A stretch of 18,938 nucleotides of DNA from an uncultured Flammeovirgaceae bacterium (GTDB taxonomy: Bacteria; Bacteroidota; Bacteroidia; Cytophagales; Cyclobacteriaceae). Below the pieces are notes generated by a model, which was given only the letters and a program-made list of their open reading frames with translations, did no database searches and was not told where the DNA came from. This document shows positions 7,324 to 14,526 of this stretch, piece by piece. The first letter of the stretch is position 1; every line of letters begins with the position of its first letter. The position numbers were made by a program, and so were the translations under genes. The stretch lies in contig CAKZPJ010000207.1 of the NCBI GenBank assembly GCA_937138955.1, positions 1-18,938 on the forward strand. The letters are read 5' to 3'.

Positions 7324-8063
7324 ATTTTTTGTAAGGACATGATTAATGATATTCCTGCATACCAAATCAATATACCTGTATTACATCTTGTTGAGCAAAC
7401 AACTGAGGGGATACGCTTAGACCCAAGGCTAGGTTCAGCGTATAAAGCCGGAGGAACGCTAATATCTCCCAAATACAGCTCGCCGATATAGGAGCATAAG
7501 CTATTTTCTTTCAAACCTCGTTTAGGAAGGGCTAATGTAAGCGTAGCATCTGCCTGAATGGTAGGCTCATAGTTTTTTCCTTCGGTTAAATCAATACCGG
7601 AGGGAGTATCCAATGAAAGTACGGCTGCCTCAGACTGGTTCGCCCATTCAATCATAGCTCGGGCATTTCCTCGGGGATTACCCGAGAGGCTGTAGCCAAT
7701 AATACCATCTAAAATTAGGTCAATCCCTTCAGGTAAGGTGTTTTCTTTCTCCGGCCACGCTTGCACCGACAGCCCCATGCATTGTAAGATACTGTACTGA
7801 TGCTGCGGCACTTCGGTAAGCCGTTCAACATTAGTGATGTATACGTTTACTGTAGCCCCCCAGGCTGCTAAGCGGCGAGCGGCTACCATTGCTCCGCCGC
7901 CGTTGCCCCCGGTTCCGGCGAGCACCACTACTTGTTTACCCTCTAGATTATTCTCTAAAAAACGTTCCTTGGCTACTAGAGCCAGACATCGCCCGGCATT
8001 CTCCATCATCTGGATCAGTTCAATCCGGTACTGCTCAATCATCAGGCGGTCTACCTCCACCAT
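7320..8063 (-). CDS. nnrE: NAD(P)H-hydrate epimerase (YjeF_N), frameshifted near the C-terminus
   Basis: This enzyme interconverts R and S forms of damaged NAD(P)H hydrate so that a dehydratase can repair it; it acts in the cytoplasm. Visible motifs are MIEQYRIELIQMMENAGR, the glycine loop GTGGNGGGAMVAARRLA, DLILDGIIGYSLSG, LSLDTPSGIDL and ATLTLALPKRGL. The protein is the stand-alone epimerase; the usual bacterial fusion to the ADP-dependent dehydratase is absent. Two oddities stand out. First, after YAEPSLG the open frame turns into non-homologous sequence and runs to 7320. Dropping one base near 7421 restores LSVSPQLFAQQDVIQVY followed by TGA at 7367-7369, the expected family ending. Second, family-like residues continue upstream of the ATG at 8063 (SYITTEQM), yet that frame has no ATG, GTG or TTG before its stop, only ATT or ATA codons near 8112-8120. 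So the gene is either decaying, or carries sequence errors, or starts at a rare codon. Confidence 0.82.
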   Translation of the reverse strand: MVEVDRLMIEQYRIELIQMMENAGRCLALVAKERFLENNLEGKQVVVLAGTGGNGGGAMVAARRLAAWGATVNVYITNVERLTEVPQHQYSILQCMGLSVQAWPEKENTLPEGIDLILDGIIGYSLSGNPRGNARAMIEWANQSEAAVLSLDTPSGIDLTEGKNYEPTIQADATLTLALPKRGLKENSLCSYIGELYLGDISVPPALYAEPSLGSKRIPSVVCSTRCNTGILIWYAGISLIMSLQKI

Positions 8064-8126
8064 TTGCTCGGTAGTAATGTAGGATACTTCGGTGTTTAGC
8101 GCAGGAAACGGTATAATAATGAATGA

Positions 8127-8220
8127 CGTATTAGTGAGTAGTGACTAATGATGAATAACTACCGAACTTTACCATTTATTGGTTCATTTCTATTCATTAT
8201 TAGTCATCAATCATCACGTA
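8127..8220. repeat. Imperfect inverted repeat between phoA and nnrE (hairpin, class 1)
   Basis: TGACTAATGATGAATA (8142-8157) matches the reverse complement of TATTCATTATTAGTCA (8191-8206) at 15 of 16 positions. The arms extend outward less perfectly to about 8127 and 8220. It follows the phosphatase stop codon on the transcribed minus strand, so it could work as a terminator or 3' end stabiliser, although there is no T-run. Confidence 0.6.
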
Positions 8221-8229
8221 CCGGATGCT

Positions 8230-9351
8230 CTAGCGAACTGCTACCGAGCCATCCGCTTGGTTCCAGCCGCTGGCTTCTATCATTTTATCAAAGATTGCGG
8301 TGTTCTCGTAGATACCCGCAAAGATTTCCGAGCCGGGTCCGTAGGCAAATACTGGGATTAAATCAGGAGTGTGGCCTCCAGTAGAGAATGTGCCTACTAA
8401 ATCGTTATAGTTCTCTCCTGAAGAGAGGGCAAAGCCTCCGGTTTCGTGGTCGGCGGTTACTACTACCAAGGTATTACCATCGCGTTCTGCAAAATCAAGG
8501 GCTACTCCCAAAGTTTTATCAAAGTCTTTTACTTCTTCAATAATGTACTCAGCATCGTTGGCGTGCCCTCCCCAATCTATCTGAGAGCCTTCTACCATCA
8601 GGAAGAAGCCATCTTCATCTTGCGAAAGATAATCCAGGGCCATTTGCGTGGCTTGAGGAAGAAAGTCTCCTCGCCCATCTAGCATTCGGGGCATTCCGTC
8701 AGGAGCCAATAGAAAACCGTACTTTTCCTCCATAGAGAGGTTTGCTGGCTTCTGTAACTGAGCAGTATCTACTACAAAGCCGTGCGCTGTAAGGGTATCC
8801 AGGTAATTAACCTCGTCTTCTCTATCTACAAAAAACTGCGTGCCACCTCCCGCAAAGAAATCTACCGAAGAGGTTGTAAGTTGAGCAGCAATTTCCTCGT
8901 ACCAGCCCCGAGCAGGTACGTGGGCGTAGAATGAGGCCGGAGTGGCATGTACAATAGATGAAGTAGCAATCAAGCCGCTGCTTAAATCGTCAGAAACCAT
9001 TTCCAAGATGGTCGGTACTGAAGTAGAATCATCGGTAACGGCAATTGCGCCGTTGTAGGTTTTTACTCCAGCTGAAAAAGCGGTAGCTCCAGCGGCTGAG
9101 TCCGTAATTTTCTCCTGGGAAGAAGACGTCTTGATCAGACCAATGTAGGGAAATCGCTGAAAGTTGGGCTCGCCTTCGCCGTAGAAGAACCGACTGGTTA
9201 CCTGGGTAACCCCCATACCATCGCCAATTAATAGAATGATGTTTTTAGGTTGAGTAGGCTCTTCCTTAGTAGCGGTAGTTGCTTCAGGTTCTTTAAGCTG
9301 GCACTGTGCTAATAATAATAGGGAAAGACCAAAGATGAAAACACGAATCAT
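8230..9351 (-). CDS. phoA: Alkaline phosphatase, lipoprotein
   Basis: Zinc/magnesium phosphomonoesterase (EC 3.1.3.1) that releases phosphate from organic esters outside the cytoplasm. Counting from the ATG at 9351, a lipoprotein signal peptide ends LLLLAQC with Cys17 lipidated, so the enzyme is membrane anchored. Metal and catalytic residues are all present: Asp44 in GDGMG, the nucleophile Ser85 in TDSAAGATA, His135 in VHATPASF, Glu254/Asp259/His263 in EGSQIDWGGH, Asp301 and His302 in TADHETGG, and His327 in GGHTPD. His135 and Trp260 stand where E. coli PhoA has Asp153 and Lys328; this is the arrangement known from the cold-active Antarctic TAB5 enzyme. The frame is open to an ATG at 9378, but a -7 promoter box at 9376-9383 would overlap that start, and the lipobox spacing is normal from 9351. 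The 373-residue length fits the short TAB5-like branch. No phosphate regulator lies nearby. Confidence 0.92.
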   Translation of the reverse strand: MIRVFIFGLSLLLLAQCQLKEPEATTATKEEPTQPKNIILLIGDGMGVTQVTSRFFYGEGEPNFQRFPYIGLIKTSSSQEKITDSAAGATAFSAGVKTYNGAIAVTDDSTSVPTILEMVSDDLSSGLIATSSIVHATPASFYAHVPARGWYEEIAAQLTTSSVDFFAGGGTQFFVDREDEVNYLDTLTAHGFVVDTAQLQKPANLSMEEKYGFLLAPDGMPRMLDGRGDFLPQATQMALDYLSQDEDGFFLMVEGSQIDWGGHANDAEYIIEEVKDFDKTLGVALDFAERDGNTLVVVTADHETGGFALSSGENYNDLVGTFSTGGHTPDLIPVFAYGPGSEIFAGIYENTAIFDKMIEASGWNQADGSVAVR

Positions 9352-9375
9352 AGGGTAGCAGTATAGTTTGATCAG

Positions 9376-9383
9376 CAAAGATA
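9376..9383 (-). promoter_or_regulatory. Candidate -7 promoter box for phoA
   Basis: On the minus strand this is TATCTTTG, an exact TAnnTTTG match 25 bases before the ATG at 9351. A second match, TAAGTTTG, lies just upstream at 9395-9402, so either may be used. No clear TTTG -33 element is at the standard distance from either. I saw no Pho-box-like direct repeats. Confidence 0.4.
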
Positions 9384-9443
9384 ATTTCTTTCGGCAAACT
9401 TATCGTAGAAGCGATATTTCTTTTGTGTTAAGAAATAATAAGG

Positions 9444-9505
9444 GGTAGAAAGGTAAAGGATAGACGGTGAAGGGTTTTTGCGCTCCCTATCTTTTACCCT
9501 CTACC
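9444..9505. repeat. Imperfect inverted repeat upstream of phoA (hairpin, class 2)
   Basis: GGTAGAAAGGTAAAGGATAG (9444-9463) pairs imperfectly with CTATCTTTTACCCTCTACC (9487-9505), leaving a loop of about 23 bases. It sits just past the stop of the permease at 9527 and before phoA, so it may end permease transcription. GGTGAAGGGT in its loop (9466-9475) recurs at 14450-14459 in the hairpin between the next two permeases. Confidence 0.55.
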
Positions 9506-9526
9506 ATTTACCTTATACCGTCAATA

Positions 9527-11950
9527 TTATTCATCCCGCAGTGATTCTACTGGATTGCGGGTAGCAGTACTAAAGGTTTGCGAACCTACGGTGATGCCCG
9601 CCACTAGCAGCGCGGCAACTCCGGCCAAGACAAAGCTCCAGACGCTCAACGTATCTTGGTAAGCAAAGGTATCCAACCAGTAGTTCATAACGAAATAAGC
9701 TAGCGGACAGGCAATTAGAAATGCTACCAGAATCAGTTTGGAGAAGCTTTGGGTAAGTAGCAGTAGCAACTGGCTCACCGAGGCCCCTAATACCTTACGA
9801 ATACCTACCTCTTTTGCCCGTTGCTCGGCGGTATATGATGCTAAGCCAACTAAGCCTAAGGCGGCAATGAAGATGGCTAATATAGAAAAGAACTGTACAA
9901 TTTGTCCCAGCCGATCCTCGGCATCGTACTGCCCTTGAAAGCGGTCGCCAATGGTGTAGTAACTGAACGGAAAGCCGGGACGAAGGAAGCTCCACTGCTC
10001 TTTCAGGTAGCTAACTGTTTCATCCATTGCGCTAGCTTGCACGCGAGCTACTAAGTTATGAACTCGACCTGCGCTATAGGGAATATGGAATATAATTGGT
10101 GATATTGATTGATGTAATGACTCAAAATGAAAATCTTCCGTCACCCCAATGATATAACCCTGCCGACCACCGTAGCTAATCTTCTTATCAATAGCCTCTT
10201 CGGGTGAATTGTACCCAATAGCTTGTGCAGCGGCAGCATTGATGATGAATGCATCAGTAGAATCGCTGGCACGTTCTATATCAAAATTGCGACCAGCGGC
10301 CAGCTTAATTCCAAAAGACTCGATAAAGTCATGACCGATATCTACGTTCGCTAAGCGAAAGTCAAGCCCTTTCATCTCTCCACCTACTTCAACCTCTCCG
10401 CCTTGCGAATCATTTAGCCTCCCAGAAGGTACTCGGCTAGAAAGCGTTACGTCTGAGATGCCGGGTTGCGCCAGTAGCTGTACTTTCAGATCATCATATC
10501 GTCCGTACATTGCTTCATCCATGGGTAGCACCAGCAGGTTTTCTTGATTGAAGCCCAGTGGCTTACTCTTTACGTAATCTAGTTGTTGTTCTACCGTAAT
10601 AACCCCAATCACTAACGCAATAGAAATCACAAACTGAAGCACAACCAAACCCGATCGCAAGAGCGTATTACCCCGTTGCCCACCCCGACTGCTTCGTAAA
10701 ATACGGGCAGGTTGGAAGGCTGATAAATAGAAAGCCGGATAGCTACCTGCTACAATCCCAACTGCCAGAACAATAGCTGATAGTAGCATCAGTAAAAAGG
10801 GGTTGCCGAGTATATCAAACGATAGTTGCTTATCTACGAAGTCTGTAAAGAAGGGTAAGGTTAAGGTTACCAACAGAATTCCTAAAGCTAAGGCAAACAG
10901 AGAAACTAATACTGACTCGGATAAAAATTGACCTACCAGCGAGGCTTTCTCGGCGCCCATTACCTTACGCACTCCTACTTCCTTCGCCCTACGGGTAGCC
11001 CGAGCCGTAGTCAGATTAATGAAGTTGATACAAGCAATTACTAAGATAAATAGCGCAATAATGGTATAGATATAAACGTAGGCAATATCTCCATTAGCCT
11101 CAATCTCCGAATCTAGGTGCGAGTATAAATGAATATCGGTAAGTGGCCACAATTGGAGAGCCGTATACTGCGAAGCTGACACATCGGGACCGCTGGGTAA
11201 GTGCTTATCTACGAAAGCTGGAAATTGCGCTTCTAAATCTGCTGGGTTATATCCTTCGGGTAATAGAATATACGTAGAGAAGTTGTTACTACCCCAGTTG
11301 GTATTCATATAATCTTGCCCGAAGAACTCTTCTAACAGCGTAAACGAACCTAACATAGTTGGGTGAAAGTGAGAGTTACCCGGCAGATCTTCTATTACGC
11401 CCGTTACTTTCAGGTCGGCTTCTTGCTCTAGTCTTAGCGTCTTACCAATAGGATCGTCATTACCAAAATACTTCTGTGCAGTACTCTCGGTTAACACTAC
11501 GGCATTAGGCAGCGTAAGGGCTGTTTCTGGATCACCAGCAACAAAAGAAAATGTAAAGATGCCGAATACCTCCTGCTCAGCAAAGAAGAATTCGTCTTCC
11601 ATTATCTGCTTGTCTTCTGCTTCATAAGTAATCAACATACCCCCATTTAGTAGACGGGCTGACTTCTGTATGATACCCGAGAAATCTTCGGCCAGCAGTG
11701 GTTCAAAAGGTGGTGCTAAGTGACCCAAGTGTAAGTTAATCTTTCCATCAGGATCGAGGAATTGCCGGGAGATGCGGTAAGTGCGGTCAGCGTTTTCGTG
11801 GTAGCGATCATAACTGAGTTCGTACTGCACAAACAGCAGAATCAGGATACAAGCGGCCATTCCCACGGCTAAACCGAGAACATTAATCAGCGTCATCTGC
11901 TTGTGACGAGCCAGATTCCGTAGGGCGATTTTGAGATAGTTTTTTAGCAT
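9527..11950 (-). CDS. MacB/FtsX-type ABC transporter permease (copy 2)
   Basis: An 807-residue duplicated FtsX-type permease. TM1 is at about 20-42 (INVLGLAVGMAACILILLFV). A periplasmic domain to about 290 contains VVLTESTAQKYFGNDDPIG and VTGVIEDLPGNSHFH. The first FtsX half has TM segments near 293-313, 345-367, 385-405 and 434-452 and the motif AKEVGVRKVMGA. The second periplasmic domain carries VTEDFHFESLHQSISP, and the second FtsX half carries AKEVGIRKVLGAS before the last TM pair. It ends SLRDE. No ATPase domain is present; it would need an ATP-binding partner from elsewhere. It is the most downstream member of a three-gene tandem run, 91 bases after the next copy, with a hairpin in that gap, so the genes may be co-transcribed with internal attenuation. 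Substrate unknown. Confidence 0.9.
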   Translation of the reverse strand: MLKNYLKIALRNLARHKQMTLINVLGLAVGMAACILILLFVQYELSYDRYHENADRTYRISRQFLDPDGKINLHLGHLAPPFEPLLAEDFSGIIQKSARLLNGGMLITYEAEDKQIMEDEFFFAEQEVFGIFTFSFVAGDPETALTLPNAVVLTESTAQKYFGNDDPIGKTLRLEQEADLKVTGVIEDLPGNSHFHPTMLGSFTLLEEFFGQDYMNTNWGSNNFSTYILLPEGYNPADLEAQFPAFVDKHLPSGPDVSASQYTALQLWPLTDIHLYSHLDSEIEANGDIAYVYIYTIIALFILVIACINFINLTTARATRRAKEVGVRKVMGAEKASLVGQFLSESVLVSLFALALGILLVTLTLPFFTDFVDKQLSFDILGNPFLLMLLSAIVLAVGIVAGSYPAFYLSAFQPARILRSSRGGQRGNTLLRSGLVVLQFVISIALVIGVITVEQQLDYVKSKPLGFNQENLLVLPMDEAMYGRYDDLKVQLLAQPGISDVTLSSRVPSGRLNDSQGGEVEVGGEMKGLDFRLANVDIGHDFIESFGIKLAAGRNFDIERASDSTDAFIINAAAAQAIGYNSPEEAIDKKISYGGRQGYIIGVTEDFHFESLHQSISPIIFHIPYSAGRVHNLVARVQASAMDETVSYLKEQWSFLRPGFPFSYYTIGDRFQGQYDAEDRLGQIVQFFSILAIFIAALGLVGLASYTAEQRAKEVGIRKVLGASVSQLLLLLTQSFSKLILVAFLIACPLAYFVMNYWLDTFAYQDTLSVWSFVLAGVAALLVAGITVGSQTFSTATRNPVESLRDE

Positions 11951-11963
11951 AGTTTATTCAGTT

Positions 11964-12029
11964 AGCAATGAACAATTATTAGTTCTGTGCAACCAAACAG
12001 TAATTGCTAATAATACACTGTTCATTGCT
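11964..12029. repeat. Inverted repeat between permease copies 2 and 3 (hairpin, class 3)
   Basis: AGCAATGAACA (11964-11974) is perfectly complementary to TGTTCATTGCT (12019-12029); ATTATTA-like sequence inside extends the pairing. It fills most of a 91-base gap. It shares CAATGAACAAT and ACTGTTCATTG with the hairpin at 16971-17073. Confidence 0.6.
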
Positions 12030-12041
12030 CATTATTGAAAG

Positions 12042-14432
12042 TTATTCATTTCGTAACGATTTTGTCGGGTTGGACAGTGCTGCTTTTACTGTTTGAAAAC
12101 TTACCGCTACTAGCGCAATCAAAACTGCTATTACTCCCGCTAAAAGGAAGACCCAACTCTGTACAGGAATACGGTAGGCAAAATCTTGTAACCAATGATC
12201 AACCGCGTACCAAGCCACCGGTACGGCAATCAGCAGAGCGACGAACACTAGTTTTACGAATTCCGAAGAAAGTAAAGCTGTAATAGATCCCACACTGGCT
12301 CCCAGCACTTTCCGAATACCGATTTCTTTAGTTCGCTGAGCGGTAGTGAAGGCTGCCAGCGCAAACAATCCCAAACAGGCTAGTAGTATAGCAACTACTG
12401 AGAAAATACTAAATATTTTTCCGGTCCGCTGCTCGGCCATATACAGTGTTTCGTATTCCTCATCTAGGAAATGGTACTCAAATGGCCGGTGAGTCACTCT
12501 TTCTTTCCAGAGGGCTTGCAGAAAAGAGAGTGTCTCCGGAATGTCGTGGCCAGACACTTTTACTAGCAAGCGGTTTACAAAGTCGGGGTTTAGAAAAATA
12601 ATTAGTGGCTCAATAGGCTGATGTAAGGAAGTAAAGTGAAAGTCCTTTACCACTGCTTTTACTTCTCCGGGTGACCCCTTGAGAATTGTTTTTCCAATGG
12701 CTTCTTCGGCGGTCCATCCCAATGCTCTTACCGCAGATTCATTGAGCATGAAAGTATACCGGTAATTCTGACGGTTGTTAGATGTATCAAGCTTCTGTAG
12801 ATCAGCAGGCGTAAAGTCGCTCCCTTCTAGTATTTCGATATTTATTGTAGTGAGAAAATCTAAATCCACCGGCAGCCCAGTAATTGATAAGTTCTTTTCT
12901 TTCCCGCCGCTGTTTACAGTAATACCATCCCCCCATTTGACGAAGGTCAGTGTTTCGTGTGCTCCTCCCGTCCTCACTACCTCAGGATACTGCTCAATGG
13001 CATCCTTTAAGTCTTCGTATTTAGGTCGCATAGGCCCATCTACTGGAAGTACCACAACCTGTTCCTTATCATACCCCAAGTTTTTCTGTTGGATATAAGA
13101 AAGCTGCTGTCCAATCATGATGGTGGCAATCATCAGAAAAATGGATATAGCAAACTGAAATGTGATTAGCGATCGGCGACCCCATCCTCCGGAGGATGAC
13201 AATCGTACCTTAGACTTTAAAATATCGACTGCTTTTGAGTTGGATAGAATAAAAGCCGGATAGGCTCCTGAAGCCAGACTGAGCAGTAGGCAAAGCACGA
13301 ATAGAGCAACAAGCAAAGAGGGTTGCCAAAGTAAGGAAGCAGTAATCTGAGTACCTGCGATCTGATTACAAAGAGGTAAAAGTTGAATAGCCAGAACCAC
13401 TGCTAATAGCAAGGATAGTATAGTTAGCAGGGTGGATTCGCCTAACATCTGACCAAATAATTGTATTTTCTGGGCTCCTAATGCTTTCCTAACCCCTATT
13501 TCCGCACTGCGATTGCTAGCCTGAGCTGTAGCCAGGTTAGTATAATTAATACCAGCAATCAGCAGAATGAGTAAAGCCACGCTTCCCAGAATATACACAT
13601 ACACAATACTGCCGTTTGGCTCCAGGCCATCTAGCGACGAATACAAGTGTACTCTTTTTAGGGACTCCAACTGCAGAGTCATGTAATTGCCTTCACCTAT
13701 CTCTAATTCACTTTCCGAAACATCCATCATGTATTCGGTGAGTTGCTGCTGAAAGCCAGTTGTTAGTTGTTCGTCGTGTAGTAAGAGGTAAGTAACATAG
13801 TTGGCGGGAAACCAATCCTCTCCGGTGGAAACTGAATGAAAAGGAGCAATGAAGTCAAACTGTATTTGGGAGTTGGGGGGAGCGTCAGCTACCACTCCAA
13901 CCACTTGAAAATTCTGCCCGCTACCTACTTCTAGCAGTTTTCCTACCGGGTCTTCTGAACCGAAATACCGTTTGGCTGTACTTTCTGTGACCAGAACATT
14001 TTCTTTTCCCTGAAGTGCCGTTTGAACATTACCCTCCTTCACGGGGAAAGAAAATACTGAGAAAAAGGTAGAGTCCGCATAGAGAAAGTTTAGTTCTTCC
14101 TGCATTCTATCTTCGTAGCGAACGACTCTTGTCCTCTTATACAATCTTACGTACTTCTCAACTACTGGGAATGTGCGGGCTAATTGTGGCCCCACCTTGG
14201 TTCCCGTAATAGCCATCTGATTCTGCGTGTTCCCTACTGACAAATCCATGGCCACTCGCACAATTCGGTCAGCCTTCTCATGGAACCGATCAAAGCTGAG
14301 CTCGTAATGAGTATATAGGCCAATTAGAATACAACTGCTAATTCCAATTACCAGACTAAGCACGTTAACCGAGGTATATAGCTTGTTTTTAAGAAGTTTA
14401 CGAAGAGCGATAGTTAGGTAGTTCTTTAGCAT
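12042..14432 (-). CDS. MacB/FtsX-type ABC transporter permease (copy 3)
   Basis: A 796-residue paralogue with the same layout as its neighbours: TM1 (VLSLVIGISSCILIGLYTHY), a periplasmic MacB_PCD-like domain (VLVTESTAKRYFGSEDPVGK, VVGVVADAPPNSQIQFDF), a first FtsX half with SAEIGVRKALGAQ, a second periplasmic domain with VVKDFHFTSLHQPIEP, and a second FtsX half with TKEIGIRKVLGAS. It ends SLRNE. The N-terminal MLKNYLTIALRKLLKNK matches the shared family opening and supports the start at 14432. It has no ATPase domain. The gaps to copies 2 and 4 are 91 and 90 bases, and each contains an inverted repeat. Substrate unknown; the family includes exporters of macrolides, lipoproteins and peptides, but this branch is uncharacterised. 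Confidence 0.9.
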   Translation of the reverse strand: MLKNYLTIALRKLLKNKLYTSVNVLSLVIGISSCILIGLYTHYELSFDRFHEKADRIVRVAMDLSVGNTQNQMAITGTKVGPQLARTFPVVEKYVRLYKRTRVVRYEDRMQEELNFLYADSTFFSVFSFPVKEGNVQTALQGKENVLVTESTAKRYFGSEDPVGKLLEVGSGQNFQVVGVVADAPPNSQIQFDFIAPFHSVSTGEDWFPANYVTYLLLHDEQLTTGFQQQLTEYMMDVSESELEIGEGNYMTLQLESLKRVHLYSSLDGLEPNGSIVYVYILGSVALLILLIAGINYTNLATAQASNRSAEIGVRKALGAQKIQLFGQMLGESTLLTILSLLLAVVLAIQLLPLCNQIAGTQITASLLWQPSLLVALFVLCLLLSLASGAYPAFILSNSKAVDILKSKVRLSSSGGWGRRSLITFQFAISIFLMIATIMIGQQLSYIQQKNLGYDKEQVVVLPVDGPMRPKYEDLKDAIEQYPEVVRTGGAHETLTFVKWGDGITVNSGGKEKNLSITGLPVDLDFLTTINIEILEGSDFTPADLQKLDTSNNRQNYRYTFMLNESAVRALGWTAEEAIGKTILKGSPGEVKAVVKDFHFTSLHQPIEPLIIFLNPDFVNRLLVKVSGHDIPETLSFLQALWKERVTHRPFEYHFLDEEYETLYMAEQRTGKIFSIFSVVAILLACLGLFALAAFTTAQRTKEIGIRKVLGASVGSITALLSSEFVKLVFVALLIAVPVAWYAVDHWLQDFAYRIPVQSWVFLLAGVIAVLIALVAVSFQTVKAALSNPTKSLRNE

Positions 14433-14457
14433 AATTCTTAGGGGTTAATGGTGAAGG

Positions 14458-14526
14458 GTAAAAGGTTCAAGGTGCAGACACTTTTCGTACCTTACACCGT
14501 TTACCTTCTACCCCTGAACCTTTTAC
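14458..14526. repeat. Inverted repeat between permease copies 3 and 4 (hairpin, class 2)
   Basis: GTAAAAGGTTCA (14458-14469) pairs perfectly with TGAACCTTTTAC (14515-14526). The right arm covers the TAA stop codon of copy 4 (14523-14525). GGTGAAGGGT at 14450-14459 is shared with the hairpin upstream of phoA. Confidence 0.65.

Noticed and set aside
7834..8082. Plus-strand open frames opposite the epimerase gene
   Set aside because: They are antisense shadows of a gene with clear YjeF_N motifs, and their translations are low-complexity Ala/Arg/Pro/Ser.
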